A program made the position numbers and the translations under genes. 64,000 nucleotides of DNA from Plasmodium malariae (taxonomy: Eukaryota > Apicomplexa > Aconoidasida > Haemosporida > Plasmodiidae), in the NCBI RefSeq assembly GCF_900090045.1, contig NC_041786.1, positions 3,094,501-3,158,500 on the forward strand, read 5' to 3'. The number at the start of each line of letters is the position of its first letter. The first letter of the stretch is position 1. This document shows, piece by piece, positions 54,301 through 64,000 of this stretch. The notes under the pieces are model-generated. The model ran no database searches. It was not told the DNA's origin and was given only the letters and a program-made list of their open reading frames with translations.

Positions 54301-56742
54301 TGACAAATGATTTCATTAAACTCTTTCTGTGCTCAATAAGATTTAATGCACCTCTTTTTTTGTATGAACAGTAAAGGTCAAAATTGCATAACAATTGGGG
54401 GAAAAATACTTTATTAATACTACTTAGTTTACTAATTTGAAGCAAAGCTGCATTATTTTTTTTTATCATACTATAATAATGGTAGTTATCATACGCTTGT
54501 TGCATTTTTCCCTCTTTTTTTTTTTTTTTTTTGTTCTCCCTCTTTTTTCTCTGTTTTTTCTTTCATTACTTTTACTTTTTTGTGTGTCCCCTATCCATAG
54601 AATACTATTTCTATTAAAATAGTAGTAATAATAAAAATAATTATTAGCAGATTTTAGGAACACCTTTTTTAAAATTAAACCGAAAGGGGAAAGTTCTGTT
54701 TTACGAAATAAGTGGATTCCTTTTCGTAGATTTTTCATAAGAAGAGTATCCAATGAGTAAAATAAATAATTAGTTTTTATGATACTACCTGTAATATATT
54801 TATTATACGTATGCGTATTTTTTCCTATTAAAAGGGAACTAATCCAAGGTACACATTTTTTTATAATGTTTCCATATGTTGCATATAAGGAATTTTTAAA
54901 AAGTTTTGACATTTTTAATCTGTTCAAATATTTAAGAATGTAATATTTTTCCTTAACTGATTTGTTAAAAATGATAAATAAGTTAGATGACAATAAAGGA
55001 TAGCTACTATATTCTCCTTCCATAGTTTTACTTTTCTTTTTCCTTTTTGTAGTAGTTATGTTTTTTGTCTGTTGTGCGTGATCCAAATGATCTACCACTT
55101 GTGTGTAGTTTTTACCCTTTTCATTACACTTGTCCTTGCATTTACTTTTCCTTCCTTCTTGTTCTTTTATGTAGTGCTTATTTTCAGTATTACTTGTGTC
55201 TTCAAATTCTTGTCTAACTTGTTCGGTAAAGTTGTCAAGTATCTGTTCTTCACAAAAATTATTTGTTCTTATTTCTTTTTCAATAAAATCTGTATCCATT
55301 AGTTTTTTTTCTATTAATTCTGTATCCATTAATTCTTTTTTTATTAATTCTATATCTATTAGTTTAGCACCTGTTAATTCCTTTTCTAATAGGTTAGTAT
55401 CTAACAGATTAATATCTACTAGTTGCGAATCCACTACCTCCTTCTCTATTAAATTTGTATCTTTCAATTCTTTTTTTGTTAAATTTACGTCCACAAATTT
55501 CTTTTCCAGTGATGGTGCGTGGGTCTCCTTAGAATCTGTTTGTTCGTTTATTTGTTCGTTTATTTGTTCGTTTATTTGTTCGTTTGTTTGCTCGTTTGTT
55601 TGCTCGTTTGTTTGCTCGTTTGTTTGCTTCGTCGTTTGCTCCGTCGTTGACTGCACCGTTGGACGCTTTGTCGTGTGTTGCTTCTCCTTTTGTTCTTTTT
55701 TTTTTAATTCCTTGTCTACAACTAAGACGTCCATATTTTCTAACACTTCTTGATCTTGCATATGTTCATTCCTTTCATCTATGTAATTATCATGTGAATC
55801 CTTCTGCATTTGGTTAACATTTTCATCAGAATATATTTTGTCACTAAGCATATCAACACCAGATGATGCAAAAATTTGTAGATGTGTTAAAGTGCAGTAA
55901 TAATTATTTTCTAAATTATGATGAGACAAAACAACAAATTTCAAATACTTAACCCAACAGTTATCTTCATCATAGTTCTTACAATATTCGAAAATATTAA
56001 AAAGTTCAAAACTTCTTGTAAAATTGGTTGATATTTTTCCTAACTTCTTCCATCTTTTAGTTGGGTACACATCACTACCTAAAATTTCAATTACTTTAAA
56101 ATTAGATGCATAATGTTCTAGAGACACTAATCCAATTTTTTCAATATGAATAATATCACTAAAAGAGTATATCCACCATATATCCGAATTGCACGGTGTT
56201 AACATATAACTGTCATAGTCATATTGTTGAATAGACTTAATGTTAATAATCCCCTTGCTGTACTCTATTATCTTCGTTCCTGTGTCTAATGAACCGAAGT
56301 CTATTTTCAACTTTTGGCTCGTCAAATTGTAGCTTTCGCCCAATATGTATTTTTCTGCAATAAATGGAAAAATGGAAATATATATAATGTTCTACGGGCA
56401 TATGAACATGTTATGAATCTTGAAAGACGCCATGAGAACCATTAAAGAGTAACAAAAATGATAAGAAACAATAATGTAAAGGCATATTTACACATATATT
56501 TTGGAACTTATACGTTTGTCCTTTTTCTACAAAGAGATAAAATAAACGAACGAGCAAATAAACATATGCATGCATGCACAAACGACAGTAAAACTTCGCT
56601 TCAAATAAGTTCTATACGTACCAGTTGGTGAACTAGATTGGCTGTTATTGAGATCATTCAAATAATCTGTGTCTTTAGGAGTGAAAAAGCTTTTTAAAAG
56701 AAAAAACAAAAAATTTATTGAAATTAGAAACCACCATATCAT
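51377..56742 (-). CDS. SUN-domain membrane protein, SLP/Osteopotentia-type
   Basis: Sad1/UNC-84 domain protein; this subgroup has the SUN domain near the N-terminus in the ER or perinuclear lumen. Exon 1, 56622-56742, encodes a hydrophobic start (MIWWFLISINFLFFLLK), and exon 2 begins at 56354 in matching phase. The SUN domain covers about residues 50-205: TGTKIIEYSKGI, then IEKIGLVSLEHYASNFKVIE, VYPTKRWKKLGKI and VKYLKFVVLSHHNLENNYYC. A Thr-Asn-Glu-Gln repeat (55540-55625) and leucine/glutamate repeats follow. The second half (51377-54513) is basic and ends with a transmembrane segment (LLVCIFLVLFLINNIFCFIF). The halves lie in different frames around an 18-base A tract (54515-54532). They can be joined by a 56-bp intron, 54514-54569, in phase 1 (about 1,680 residues), but the acceptor has no pyrimidine tract. 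A frameshift or two genes are possible. Confidence 0.82.
54515..54532 (-). repeat. A18 homopolymer at the frame change of the SUN gene
   Basis: Eighteen consecutive T on the plus strand, read as lysine codons on the coding strand. Nineteen (or sixteen) bases instead of eighteen would put both halves of the SUN gene in one frame. Confidence 0.85.
55540..55625 (-). repeat. 12-bp coding repeat (Thr/Ile-Asn-Glu-Gln units) in the SUN protein
   Basis: Seven to eight tandem copies of a 12-bp unit (tttgttcgttta or tttgctcgtttg on the plus strand) encode NEQI and NEQT tetrapeptides directly after the SUN domain region. Confidence 0.88.
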
Positions 56743-56934
56743 ATTTTTGGCTTTCACGTGTTAAAATATATTCGTTTTTATTTTATTTTTTTTATTGCGC
56801 CGCAATTTTTCTAGTGTTCATTTGCTTCTTCGTGCTTGGGTTCGTTTTGCTGGTAATTTATTTCAAGTTGTTTCCACAGTTCTTCGCTGTTTTTTGGCAT
56901 TATTTTTTGTCCTTTCCTCGTTCTAAAGTTTTAT

Positions 56935-57035
56935 CGACGTACCGTCTTACCGTTTTATCGTTGTATCTTATCGTTTTGTCGTTGTATCTTCTTATCGTTT
57001 TATCGTTGTATCTTCTTATCGTTTTATCGTTTTAA
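56935..57035. repeat. Short tandem repeat (cttatcgttttatcgttgtat)
   Basis: Four to five irregular copies lie in the 5' region of the SUN gene, with unit length varying between about 16 and 21 bp. Confidence 0.75.
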
Positions 57036-57279
57036 TGTTTGTTCGTTTTCTTTTTTTTTTTTGTTTTTTGTACATCTTGAAATAAAACTTCCTGTCTTTA
57101 TAAGAAGATACTATATACATATATACATACATTTAAACATGCATATATGACATACATACATATAAATATATAAATATATACATATATAAATATATACTTA
57201 TATAAATATATACATAAATAAATATCACTTCACTACTTCATTAAATTAACCAGTACTTAAATCATCAATTGTGCCAAAA

Positions 57280-57293
57280 TGCGTCATGACGCA
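57280..57293. other. 14-bp perfect palindrome (tgcgtcatgacgca)
   Basis: A fully self-complementary 14-mer, G+C-rich in very AT-rich surroundings. A dimeric DNA-binding protein site is one possible reading. It lies about 540 bp upstream of the SUN start codon. Confidence 0.6.
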
Positions 57294-57714
57294 AAAGTTT
57301 CAAACTTTCTTTGTGCGTCTTATCTGCAAAAGTATCAACAGTTATGTACTTCTTTGCTTTATATTATTAGAAAAAATTCAAAGGTAGAAATTTTTATTAT
57401 TGTGTGCAAATATTGCATTATTTGTGCATATTTACATGTAGTCTTTTTGCATAAATTTGTAAAATATATTACATGGTTATTTGGTATGTATACCGTATGC
57501 ACATTGTACATACATATATATTTATACATATTTATGTACACAATTATGTATCTACTTTTTTACACTTTTATATGTATATTATTATATTATATATATCAGT
57601 CTAAAACATCTTAATTTTCACATACACTTCGAGTTGCAAAATGCTAATAAAGCAATAATCAGTGTTTTTGTTTTTTTCCTCATTCAAACTAACTCAAACG
57701 GGCGCAGAAAAAAT

Positions 57715-57990
57715 TTAAAAAATAAAATAAATAAATATATAAATAAATACATAAACAAATAATTAAACGAACAAATAAATGAACGAATAAATGAACATAT
57801 AAATGAACAAATAAATGAACATATAAATGAACAAATAAATGAACAAATAAATGAACAAATAAATGAACAAATAAATGAACAAATAAATGAACATATAAAT
57901 GAACATATAAATGAACAAATAAATGAACAAATAAATGAACAAATAAACAAATGGATAAACACACAAATAAATAAACAAATAAATAAATTA
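57715..57990. repeat. 12-bp minisatellite (aaataaatgaac)
   Basis: About twenty copies with two alternating variants (aacaaat and aacatat). It gives open frames in several registers on the minus strand (FICSFICS-like, LFVHLFVH-like), which are artefacts. Confidence 0.93.
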
Positions 57991-58133
57991 ACCGTTAAAG
58001 CGATTATGAAGCAAACTAACAAAAGAAATATGCTTAAACGAGTACGTGAAATTACATGCTTATTAGCAACCTAATTATTTTGTACATCACTACGTATTGT
58101 AATGTAACCTTTATGAATTTATAAATATTAAAA

Positions 58134-58165
<32 letters not shown>

Positions 58166-58254
58166 CTTCCTATGTTTTATTATTATTAAAACTATAACAT
58201 TGATTAAAGTTCTTTTTTCTTTTATGTTTTATGTTCTATCTTTTTTTTTTTATA

Positions 58255-58530
58255 TTTTATGTTTCATCTTTATTTTATTATGTTTTATCTTTATTTTATT
58301 ATGTTTTATCTTTATTTATTATTTTATTTTATCTTTATTTTATTATGTTTTATCTTTATTTTATTATGTTTTATCTTTATTTTATTATGTTTTATCTTTA
58401 TTTTATTATGTTTTATCTTTATTTTATTATGTTTTATCTTTATTTTATTATGTTTTATCTTTATTTTATTATGTTTTATCTTAGTTTTATTATGTTTTAT
58501 CTTTGTTTTATTATGTTTTATGTTTTATCT
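58255..58530. repeat. 22-bp minisatellite (tttattttattatgttttatc)
   Basis: About twelve copies, nearly perfect between 58335 and 58480, ending in diverged copies and a T tract. All three plus-strand frames are open through it because the unit is not a multiple of three and lacks stops. Confidence 0.93.
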
Positions 58531-59023
58531 TTTATCTTTTTTTTTTTCTTTTTTTTTTAAATTTTTTTTTTTTCCACAAGGATTTTTCTTAAATTTTGAA
58601 CGTTAAGCATTTGTATTATACATGCTATAAGCATATGTACATAGTTACATATGAAAGTACACATATATATATTTTTAAATATCCTTATTAATATATTGAG
58701 CATTTATGAATATTGCTACATTGAAGTAAAAAACTTCAAACCACATTCCAGTGTTTAGAAAACAATAAAATATAGTTCTAAAAAAAATGTCGCAGTTGAA
58801 CTTTGATACTATATACATACAATGTGGCAAATAAATTATCGTGAAAAAACTGTAAGAGGAAAAAAAAAAAAAAAAGAATTCTAATAATAGGATGATGCTC
58901 CCTTTTGGTATATGCAAGGACTTTTTTTCATTCCACATAGTCTTTTTTTTTTTTTTTTTTTGTTCAATTTTTTGTTTTCAAATCTTTAACATTTTTAATG
59001 TTTAAATATATGACATCATATCA

Positions 59024-62000
59024 TCATCCACAAAGATCATATTTGCTATTTAATGTGAGAATTTTAAATCTCAAGAATTTTTTGAAATAACAATTTACAA
59101 CATTTTTATATTTTATTTTATTATGAGATATTTTTTCTATAAATGCTGAAAATGTGTTACAACTGATGTCCCCAATATCTACAAAAAGGGAAATTAAAAA
59201 AATTCAACGTGAATTTAGATTTTTGAATGAATATTTAAGGGTATCAAATCTCTGCATATGCGCATGTACGCATGTACATATGTGTTCATATAAGTATGCA
59301 TGTGAACATGTATGTATGTTTGAATTTGCGGAATGTACCATTCGCTTTTTTACAAAAGAGAGAATTAGAAAACATATCATATATACTGAACTGTAGAACA
59401 CGGTTCAAAATATGAAAATCGGTTGAAAGGTTCTCCAAATATTTTATAATCTGCGTGAACAATAAAAAAAGGAAATAAACAAAGTGGTGTAAAACTGATA
59501 CGTAGGCACGTACATATATATATATATATATATATAAAATTGGAAAAGAACATAAAAATGTGCAAAATTCGGACATGTGTGGCACTTGTTAATAACGGTA
59601 AAAATGAAACAGTGAACGTAAAACAAAGGTAGTGATGATTTATGTGTGTGCTAGATGTTATATGCACAAGAAGAGTATACATATATATATATATGTAAAT
59701 ATGCGCTGATGTATAGATAGATATGGACTTATTAAAACGTTATGAAAATAACACTAACCGTGTTTTTGGCATTTGTTACGACGTTTTGTTCCGCGTGAAG
59801 ACGAACTAAACAGAAATCTATATTTTTAAGTATTTTAACTTTTTTATATTTTTTTATGACAGCCTGTACGTAAGCAACTAGGTCATTTTCCGCATTTCTA
59901 TCTTCGCATGATTTTAAAAACATATATCTTTTCGTATTCTTAAACTTGATAGAAGAAGCATCGGTAAAATAAGACAAAATTTTCTGTAAACCGTTCTTAT
60001 TACTTGTGTTCCCTAAACGTTTTTTTAAACACTGGGTTGTATTTATTTTATTTTTCACAAAAAAGGACAGGGTAAAAAGTTGTTTTACTGCATGTACATA
60101 ACTTAAATTATAGTTAGAAAATTTCGTAGGTTTATAGGTATGATTTAGCAAAATAATACTATATTGAATTGACGTTATATAGTAATTTTCTTTATTTAGA
60201 AATGACAAGAAATAGTAAATTTCCTCTCCATATTTATTATGTATTAGCGCAATTTCTAGATTATGCCTGCTAATGCTATTGTTTCTGTTTATGCCCCTAA
60301 CGCTGCTGCTGTTTATGCAGCTAACGTTACTGCTATCTTTGTTTTTCTTTTTAATTTTTTTTATTAAATAACATATTCTCTGTATCATTTTGTTATGCTC
60401 GTTATTTTGCGAGCCTCCCCCTTCTAAGCCTTTTTCCTTTTTTTTTAAATCCATATACTTTTTGTAGTCTGCAAAAAAGTTGTGTAGAAACGACTTTTCT
60501 AAAATATTTTTTATAAAATCTTTAGAAATTCTTTTTTCTTTTTCCATATCTTTTAAAACTAGCAAATTTAAATGTTTTGTTTCGTCAGATTTTTTAAAAT
60601 GGGTATCAATAATAAATTCATTAGACGCAAAATTATAAATGAAAGAAAAGCAAAAATATAAAAAGAGAAGACTAATTATATTTTCAATTTTTGAAGATAA
60701 ATTGTTTAAATTGCTAATACAATAGGAAACATCAATTAATAAAGTATATATCATGTTTCTGAGAACAATTTTTTCTGTCATATTTTCTTTATAAATTTTT
60801 TGCATTAGATTCAAAGTGTAGCACATGGATTTTATAATTTTCATTGTTAATTCTATTTTTAACAGTTGGCAGTTTTCCTCTATATTTGTATAATAATCCA
60901 TATTTGAAAAAAGTGTTATCTTTATTTCATTTTCTGAGAAATTAGAACAAGTAATATCTTTTGCAATTTTATTACTTTTCTTTAATATGTAAGGAATGTT
61001 TTCAAAAAGAACATAAGAGGAGGGTATGTTAATTTCACTCTCATTATTCTTTACTTCTTTTTCTACATTTGCTTCAATATTTTTTCCACTCCGTAGTATG
61101 CAAATTATTTTTTTTAAAGAGAGGTTATTATTTACAACAAATTCAAATTCGCTGTCATAACTTTTTCTCAAATGACTAGCCAAAACATCTTTAATTTCCT
61201 GCTGAATTAATGAACTTTCCATGCAATCGCTTAAATTTTCTATTTCGATTATTTTCTCTAAAAATGTACTATTATTTTTGAGTAATAAAATAAGTTCATA
61301 TATATTAAGTAAAAAATTTGTCAAGCCAAAATATTCGATTTTGTTTAAAAAACAATATGTTTTATGTTGTTTATCTATGAGGTTAAAAATGCATAATAAC
61401 ACATTTATAATATTCGCGTAGAAGAAATTTAAATTTTTTAAGTAAAGGGATCTTTTCATAGAGACATAGAAACTTAGACATACTTCATGCGACAAATCTT
61501 CTTGCTCGATCAGATTATTTAACCTGCGTAGGTTTTCCTTTATTTCTTTTCTTCCTAAAATTGGTAAAATGTACATAAACAATCTCGTTCCATCCCCACA
61601 AGCAATCGTGAATATGTAACGTGTACATGAGATTTCTGCGTGCGGGCATTTATAACAGTATATACATACGCATATACACACATATACCAATGTATATATA
61701 CACCCTCATATACACACATATACCAACGTATATATACACCCGCATATACACACATATACCAACGTATATATACACCCGCATATACACACATATACCAACG
61801 TATATATACACCCGATATACACACATATACCAACGTATATATACACCCGCATATACACACATATACCAACGTATATATACACCCGCATATACACACATAT
61901 ACCAACGTATATATACACCCGCATATACACACATATACTAACGTATATATACACCCGCATATACACACACATAGAAATACCTGAACAACAAGCAAGGAAT

Positions 62001-63817
62001 TCGGTTTCCATTGCAGAAAAAAGTCTCAAATTGCTAATATCTTTTTTAATATTTTCATAAAAGCATGAAGGAAGAAAATTACATGCTTCCTCTATAGACA
62101 TGGAGCACTTTTCAATGTTTTCAATGTTATATCTCTTCTTAATCATAGCGTATATTTTTCTTACAGTGACAATTGTGTATATAATGTACATATATTGAAC
62201 ATAGTTTGTCGATTTTATATCTTCTAACGAGTTTAATGTTTTAAAAAGTGTTTTTTCCTTAAATTTATTTTTTTCTATCTGCACATCTTCAATTCTATAA
62301 CTTTTTATTTCGTCCTTTATTAAATCTAAACATTTATCACATTGCTGAATAGAGTCATCTAAGTTATTTGTCAGTAAATACAATAAGGACAAATTACTTA
62401 AAACCTTTATATGCTCTTCTCTGATTAACTCATTACCTGTTCTCGAGGATGGGAAAAAATAAAAACATTCATTAGGCCCATATAATTATATGGTGATTGT
62501 ATAATGTAATTTAGCTCCTTATCAAATGAACGTTCAACTGATGCGGTAGCATACTGCATGGGTAAAATTGAGCAGATGAACAAATGTGCACATGCTGTTC
62601 GACATAAAAAAAAAAAAAAAAAAAAAAGAAGCAAAAAAACTTCAAACATTTTGATGGAAAGATGAGAAAACGTACTCACCTGTTGAAATATGAGAAGTAA
62701 TTGATTTTAACGTTTCTAAACAACTAGTAAAATCTGAATTTTTAAAAAAGAGCTTCTTTGCTTTTTCTATTAAGATAATTAAAAAGAAATTTTTTGTTGA
62801 CGAGTAATTTGATAGTGTTTTTTTCAAATTTCTCGATTCTCTTGCAGGAAGTTCATTTCTTTTTAGTTGAGTAAATTTCAATTCTATGACTTTATTTTGA
62901 GTAATCGTCCCTCGTAATATAGGTATATTTTTTTTAGTAGAATTTTCAAGAGTATTTAGCATTGGCATACTGTTCTTATTAGATTCCTCCTCATCTTCTA
63001 AACACCTTTCGTAACTGCAGCTTTGGTTGCTTTCATTGTTTCTAATCTTTTCTTCCTTATCAATACCCTTATCATTTTTACTGCCACCAATTTTAGGAAC
63101 TTCTCCCGTTTTTCCATCTTTGCATTTGTTCTCCTCTATCACTTCTACCACTTGTGCAACTTGTGTCTCTTCACCCGTTCCTTTCTCTTCATATATGGAA
63201 TCAATGACCCTCTTTTTTACGCTTTCCTTTTGAATTCTGAGTTGCTCATTTTTGATTTGTTCTATTTCGCTCTGAATTCTTTGGGCATCCTCTTCCAATT
63301 TTTTCGAGAAATCTTCCTTAGATGTTTTGTCTCTCTTAAGCATTTTTTTCAAGTGATCTAGACTTTTCATTCTTCTATTACTGATTATATTTTTGAATTT
63401 TTGTTCTTGAATAATTATTTTATTTTTTTCTTCTTTTGTGCATTTTAATAAATTCGGATATTTTTTATTTTTGTAACTTACAAACATAGAGAAAAAGTAT
63501 AAATGTCCCCATAATTTCTTTTCTCTTTTTTTTAAATGTAAAATTATAATTTCTTTGTTTTTTCGAATTTTTATATCCTCTTTATTAATGCTAATTTTAT
63601 CATATAAGTCTATGTTTATGGCATAATTTTTGTCAGCTACTTTTATGTACACTTCTGTTATTAAAATGTTCTGTGCTCTGTCTATTTCTAAAGGGCAGTC
63701 GCCCTTAGAAAGAAAGTCTTCGTTATGAATGAAGGAAGAAAATACATTTTCATAGTTTTTTGCTTTTTTTATAGTTATTTCAATATCGTCAAAGTTTTCC
63801 TTCCAATTTAGCTCCAT
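59024..63817 (-). CDS. CS- and TPR-containing protein, DNAAF4 (DYX1C1)-like
   Basis: The N-terminus (MELNWKENFDDIEITI) is a CS/p23-like domain, about residues 1-105, ending KKLWGHL. A charged helical segment follows, then LKFTQLKRNELPARESR at about 310-330, which resembles the ITFTPRVFPTALRESR stretch just before the TPRs of DNAAF4. TPR-like helices come next (VLSNLSLLYLLTNNLDDSI). DNAAF4 works with HSP90/R2TP in cytoplasmic preassembly of axonemal dynein, which would suit male gamete flagella. Exons fitted by phase: 62680-63817, 61981-62436, 59759-61635, 59339-59450 and 59024-59178, about 1,245 residues. The last two exons have strong acceptors (cacgcag; ctttttgtag) and extend past the in-frame stop at 59732. 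The 600-residue C-terminal half has no recognised domain and makes the protein far longer than animal DNAAF4. Family assignment is moderate. Confidence 0.75.
61660..61975. repeat. 36-bp minisatellite in intron 2 of the DNAAF4-like gene
   Basis: Eight to nine tandem copies of a 36-bp unit (catatacacacataccaac-like then gtatatatacacccg) fill almost the whole intron 61636-61980. One copy lacks two bases. The unit is a multiple of three, so long open frames appear on both strands. Confidence 0.93.
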
Positions 63818-64000
63818 TTTCGGGTAATCAAAGGGACAAAAGAGGGGCAAATAAAAACAAAACAGGAAAGGATACAAATAGACAAACGGACAAACATACA
63901 GATAAACAAGAAAGTAAACAAACAAGGGAAAAAGTGGGGGAAGTACTAAAAAGTGACAAAAAACAATAGCTTAATAGTTTATTAATGCATTAATTCTAAA
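63818..64000. other. Upstream sequence of the DNAAF4-like gene at the right edge
   Basis: The minus-strand frame stays open for 36 codons before the ATG at 63817, but the added segment is a simple Tyr/Phe/Pro-rich stretch without the CS domain pattern, so the downstream ATG is preferred. The rest is A-rich leader or promoter sequence. Confidence 0.5.

Larger units (their letters stand above)
56743..59023. other. Intergenic region rich in minisatellites
   Basis: About 2.3 kb between two minus-strand genes. It contains a gttttatcgttgtatctt array (56935-57035), a 14-bp perfect palindrome (57280-57293), a 12-bp minisatellite (57715-57990), a 22-bp minisatellite (58255-58530) and poly-A/poly-T tracts. 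The open frames that run through the arrays are not genes; a plus-strand frame at 57279-57614 has a plausible start but soon turns into simple AT-rich sequence. Confidence 0.55.

Noticed and set aside
57684..58022. Minus-strand frames with FICSFICS or LFVHLFVH repeats
   Set aside because: Artefact of a 12-bp minisatellite without stop codons.
58200..58606. Plus-strand frames of about 100 codons rich in Phe, Tyr and Leu
   Set aside because: Artefact of the 22-bp minisatellite, open in all three frames.
59166..59415. A plus-strand two-exon micro-gene starting MSPISTKREIKKIQ
   Set aside because: It is antisense to the last two exons of the DNAAF4-like gene, which have better acceptors and full phase agreement.
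61555..62392. Frames of 100-230 codons through the 36-bp array
   Set aside because: They merge true exon sequence with intronic repeat; splice sites with matching phase flank the array.

Overview
The window is nuclear DNA of a malaria parasite (genus Plasmodium). The evidence is strong AT-richness, long poly(dA)/poly(dT) tracts and AT microsatellites between genes, asparagine-rich low-complexity runs inside otherwise conserved proteins, short GT-AG introns, and a recognisable gene set: stromal-processing-type M16 peptidase, plant-type delta-aminolevulinate dehydratase, triosephosphate isomerase and the Rieske protein. From memory, this order matches a block of P. falciparum chromosome 14 read in the opposite direction. 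The triosephosphate isomerase differs from the P. falciparum protein at many positions, so this is another species; I cannot say which one.

Layout, left to right. 518-5903 (-): M16 metallopeptidase resembling the apicoplast stromal processing peptidase. 6158-8661 (-): HemB/ALAD, with two upstream leader exons that I reconstructed. 8662-12134: divergent intergenic region. 12135-15620 (+): Rad21/Rec8-type kleisin. 18098-26084 (+): very large low-complexity coiled-coil protein in five exons. 26886-28298 (-): triosephosphate isomerase. 30934-31857 (-): VAP-type MSP-domain tail-anchored protein. 35334-37173 (+): leucine carboxyl methyltransferase (PP2A), six exons. 37970-38512 and 38818-39057 (+): two small proteins, probably organellar. 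39607-42939 (-): NF-YC histone-fold transcription factor. 42940-48854: 5.9 kb of mostly non-coding sequence. 48855-49928 (+): Rieske iron-sulfur protein. 49949-50681 (+): candidate two-exon gene directly behind Rieske. 51377-56742 (-): SUN-domain protein of the SLP/Osteopotentia type. 59024-63817 (-): CS/TPR protein resembling the dynein assembly factor DNAAF4, five exons.

Two themes connect the genes. ALAD and the M16 peptidase lie head to tail on the same strand and both point to the apicoplast: the peptidase family removes transit peptides, and ALAD here carries a signal-plus-transit leader. Several other genes serve the mitochondrion (Rieske, and perhaps the 180-residue protein) or nuclear and chromosome functions (kleisin, NF-YC, SUN).

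The most interesting material lies outside the obvious long ORFs. Reading splice sites and phases by hand extended three genes (ALAD leader, last two exons of the DNAAF4-like gene, first exon of the SUN gene). It also exposed several short coding-like islands in gaps that look empty: 29117-29444, 33080-33832, 46476-47080, 48372-48549 and 49949-50681. In very AT-rich DNA the complementary strand of a real exon can also look coding, so the strand is uncertain for most of these and each is marked accordingly. All exon models are mine, made by eye from GT/AG sites and phase agreement; none was checked against RNA or homologues.
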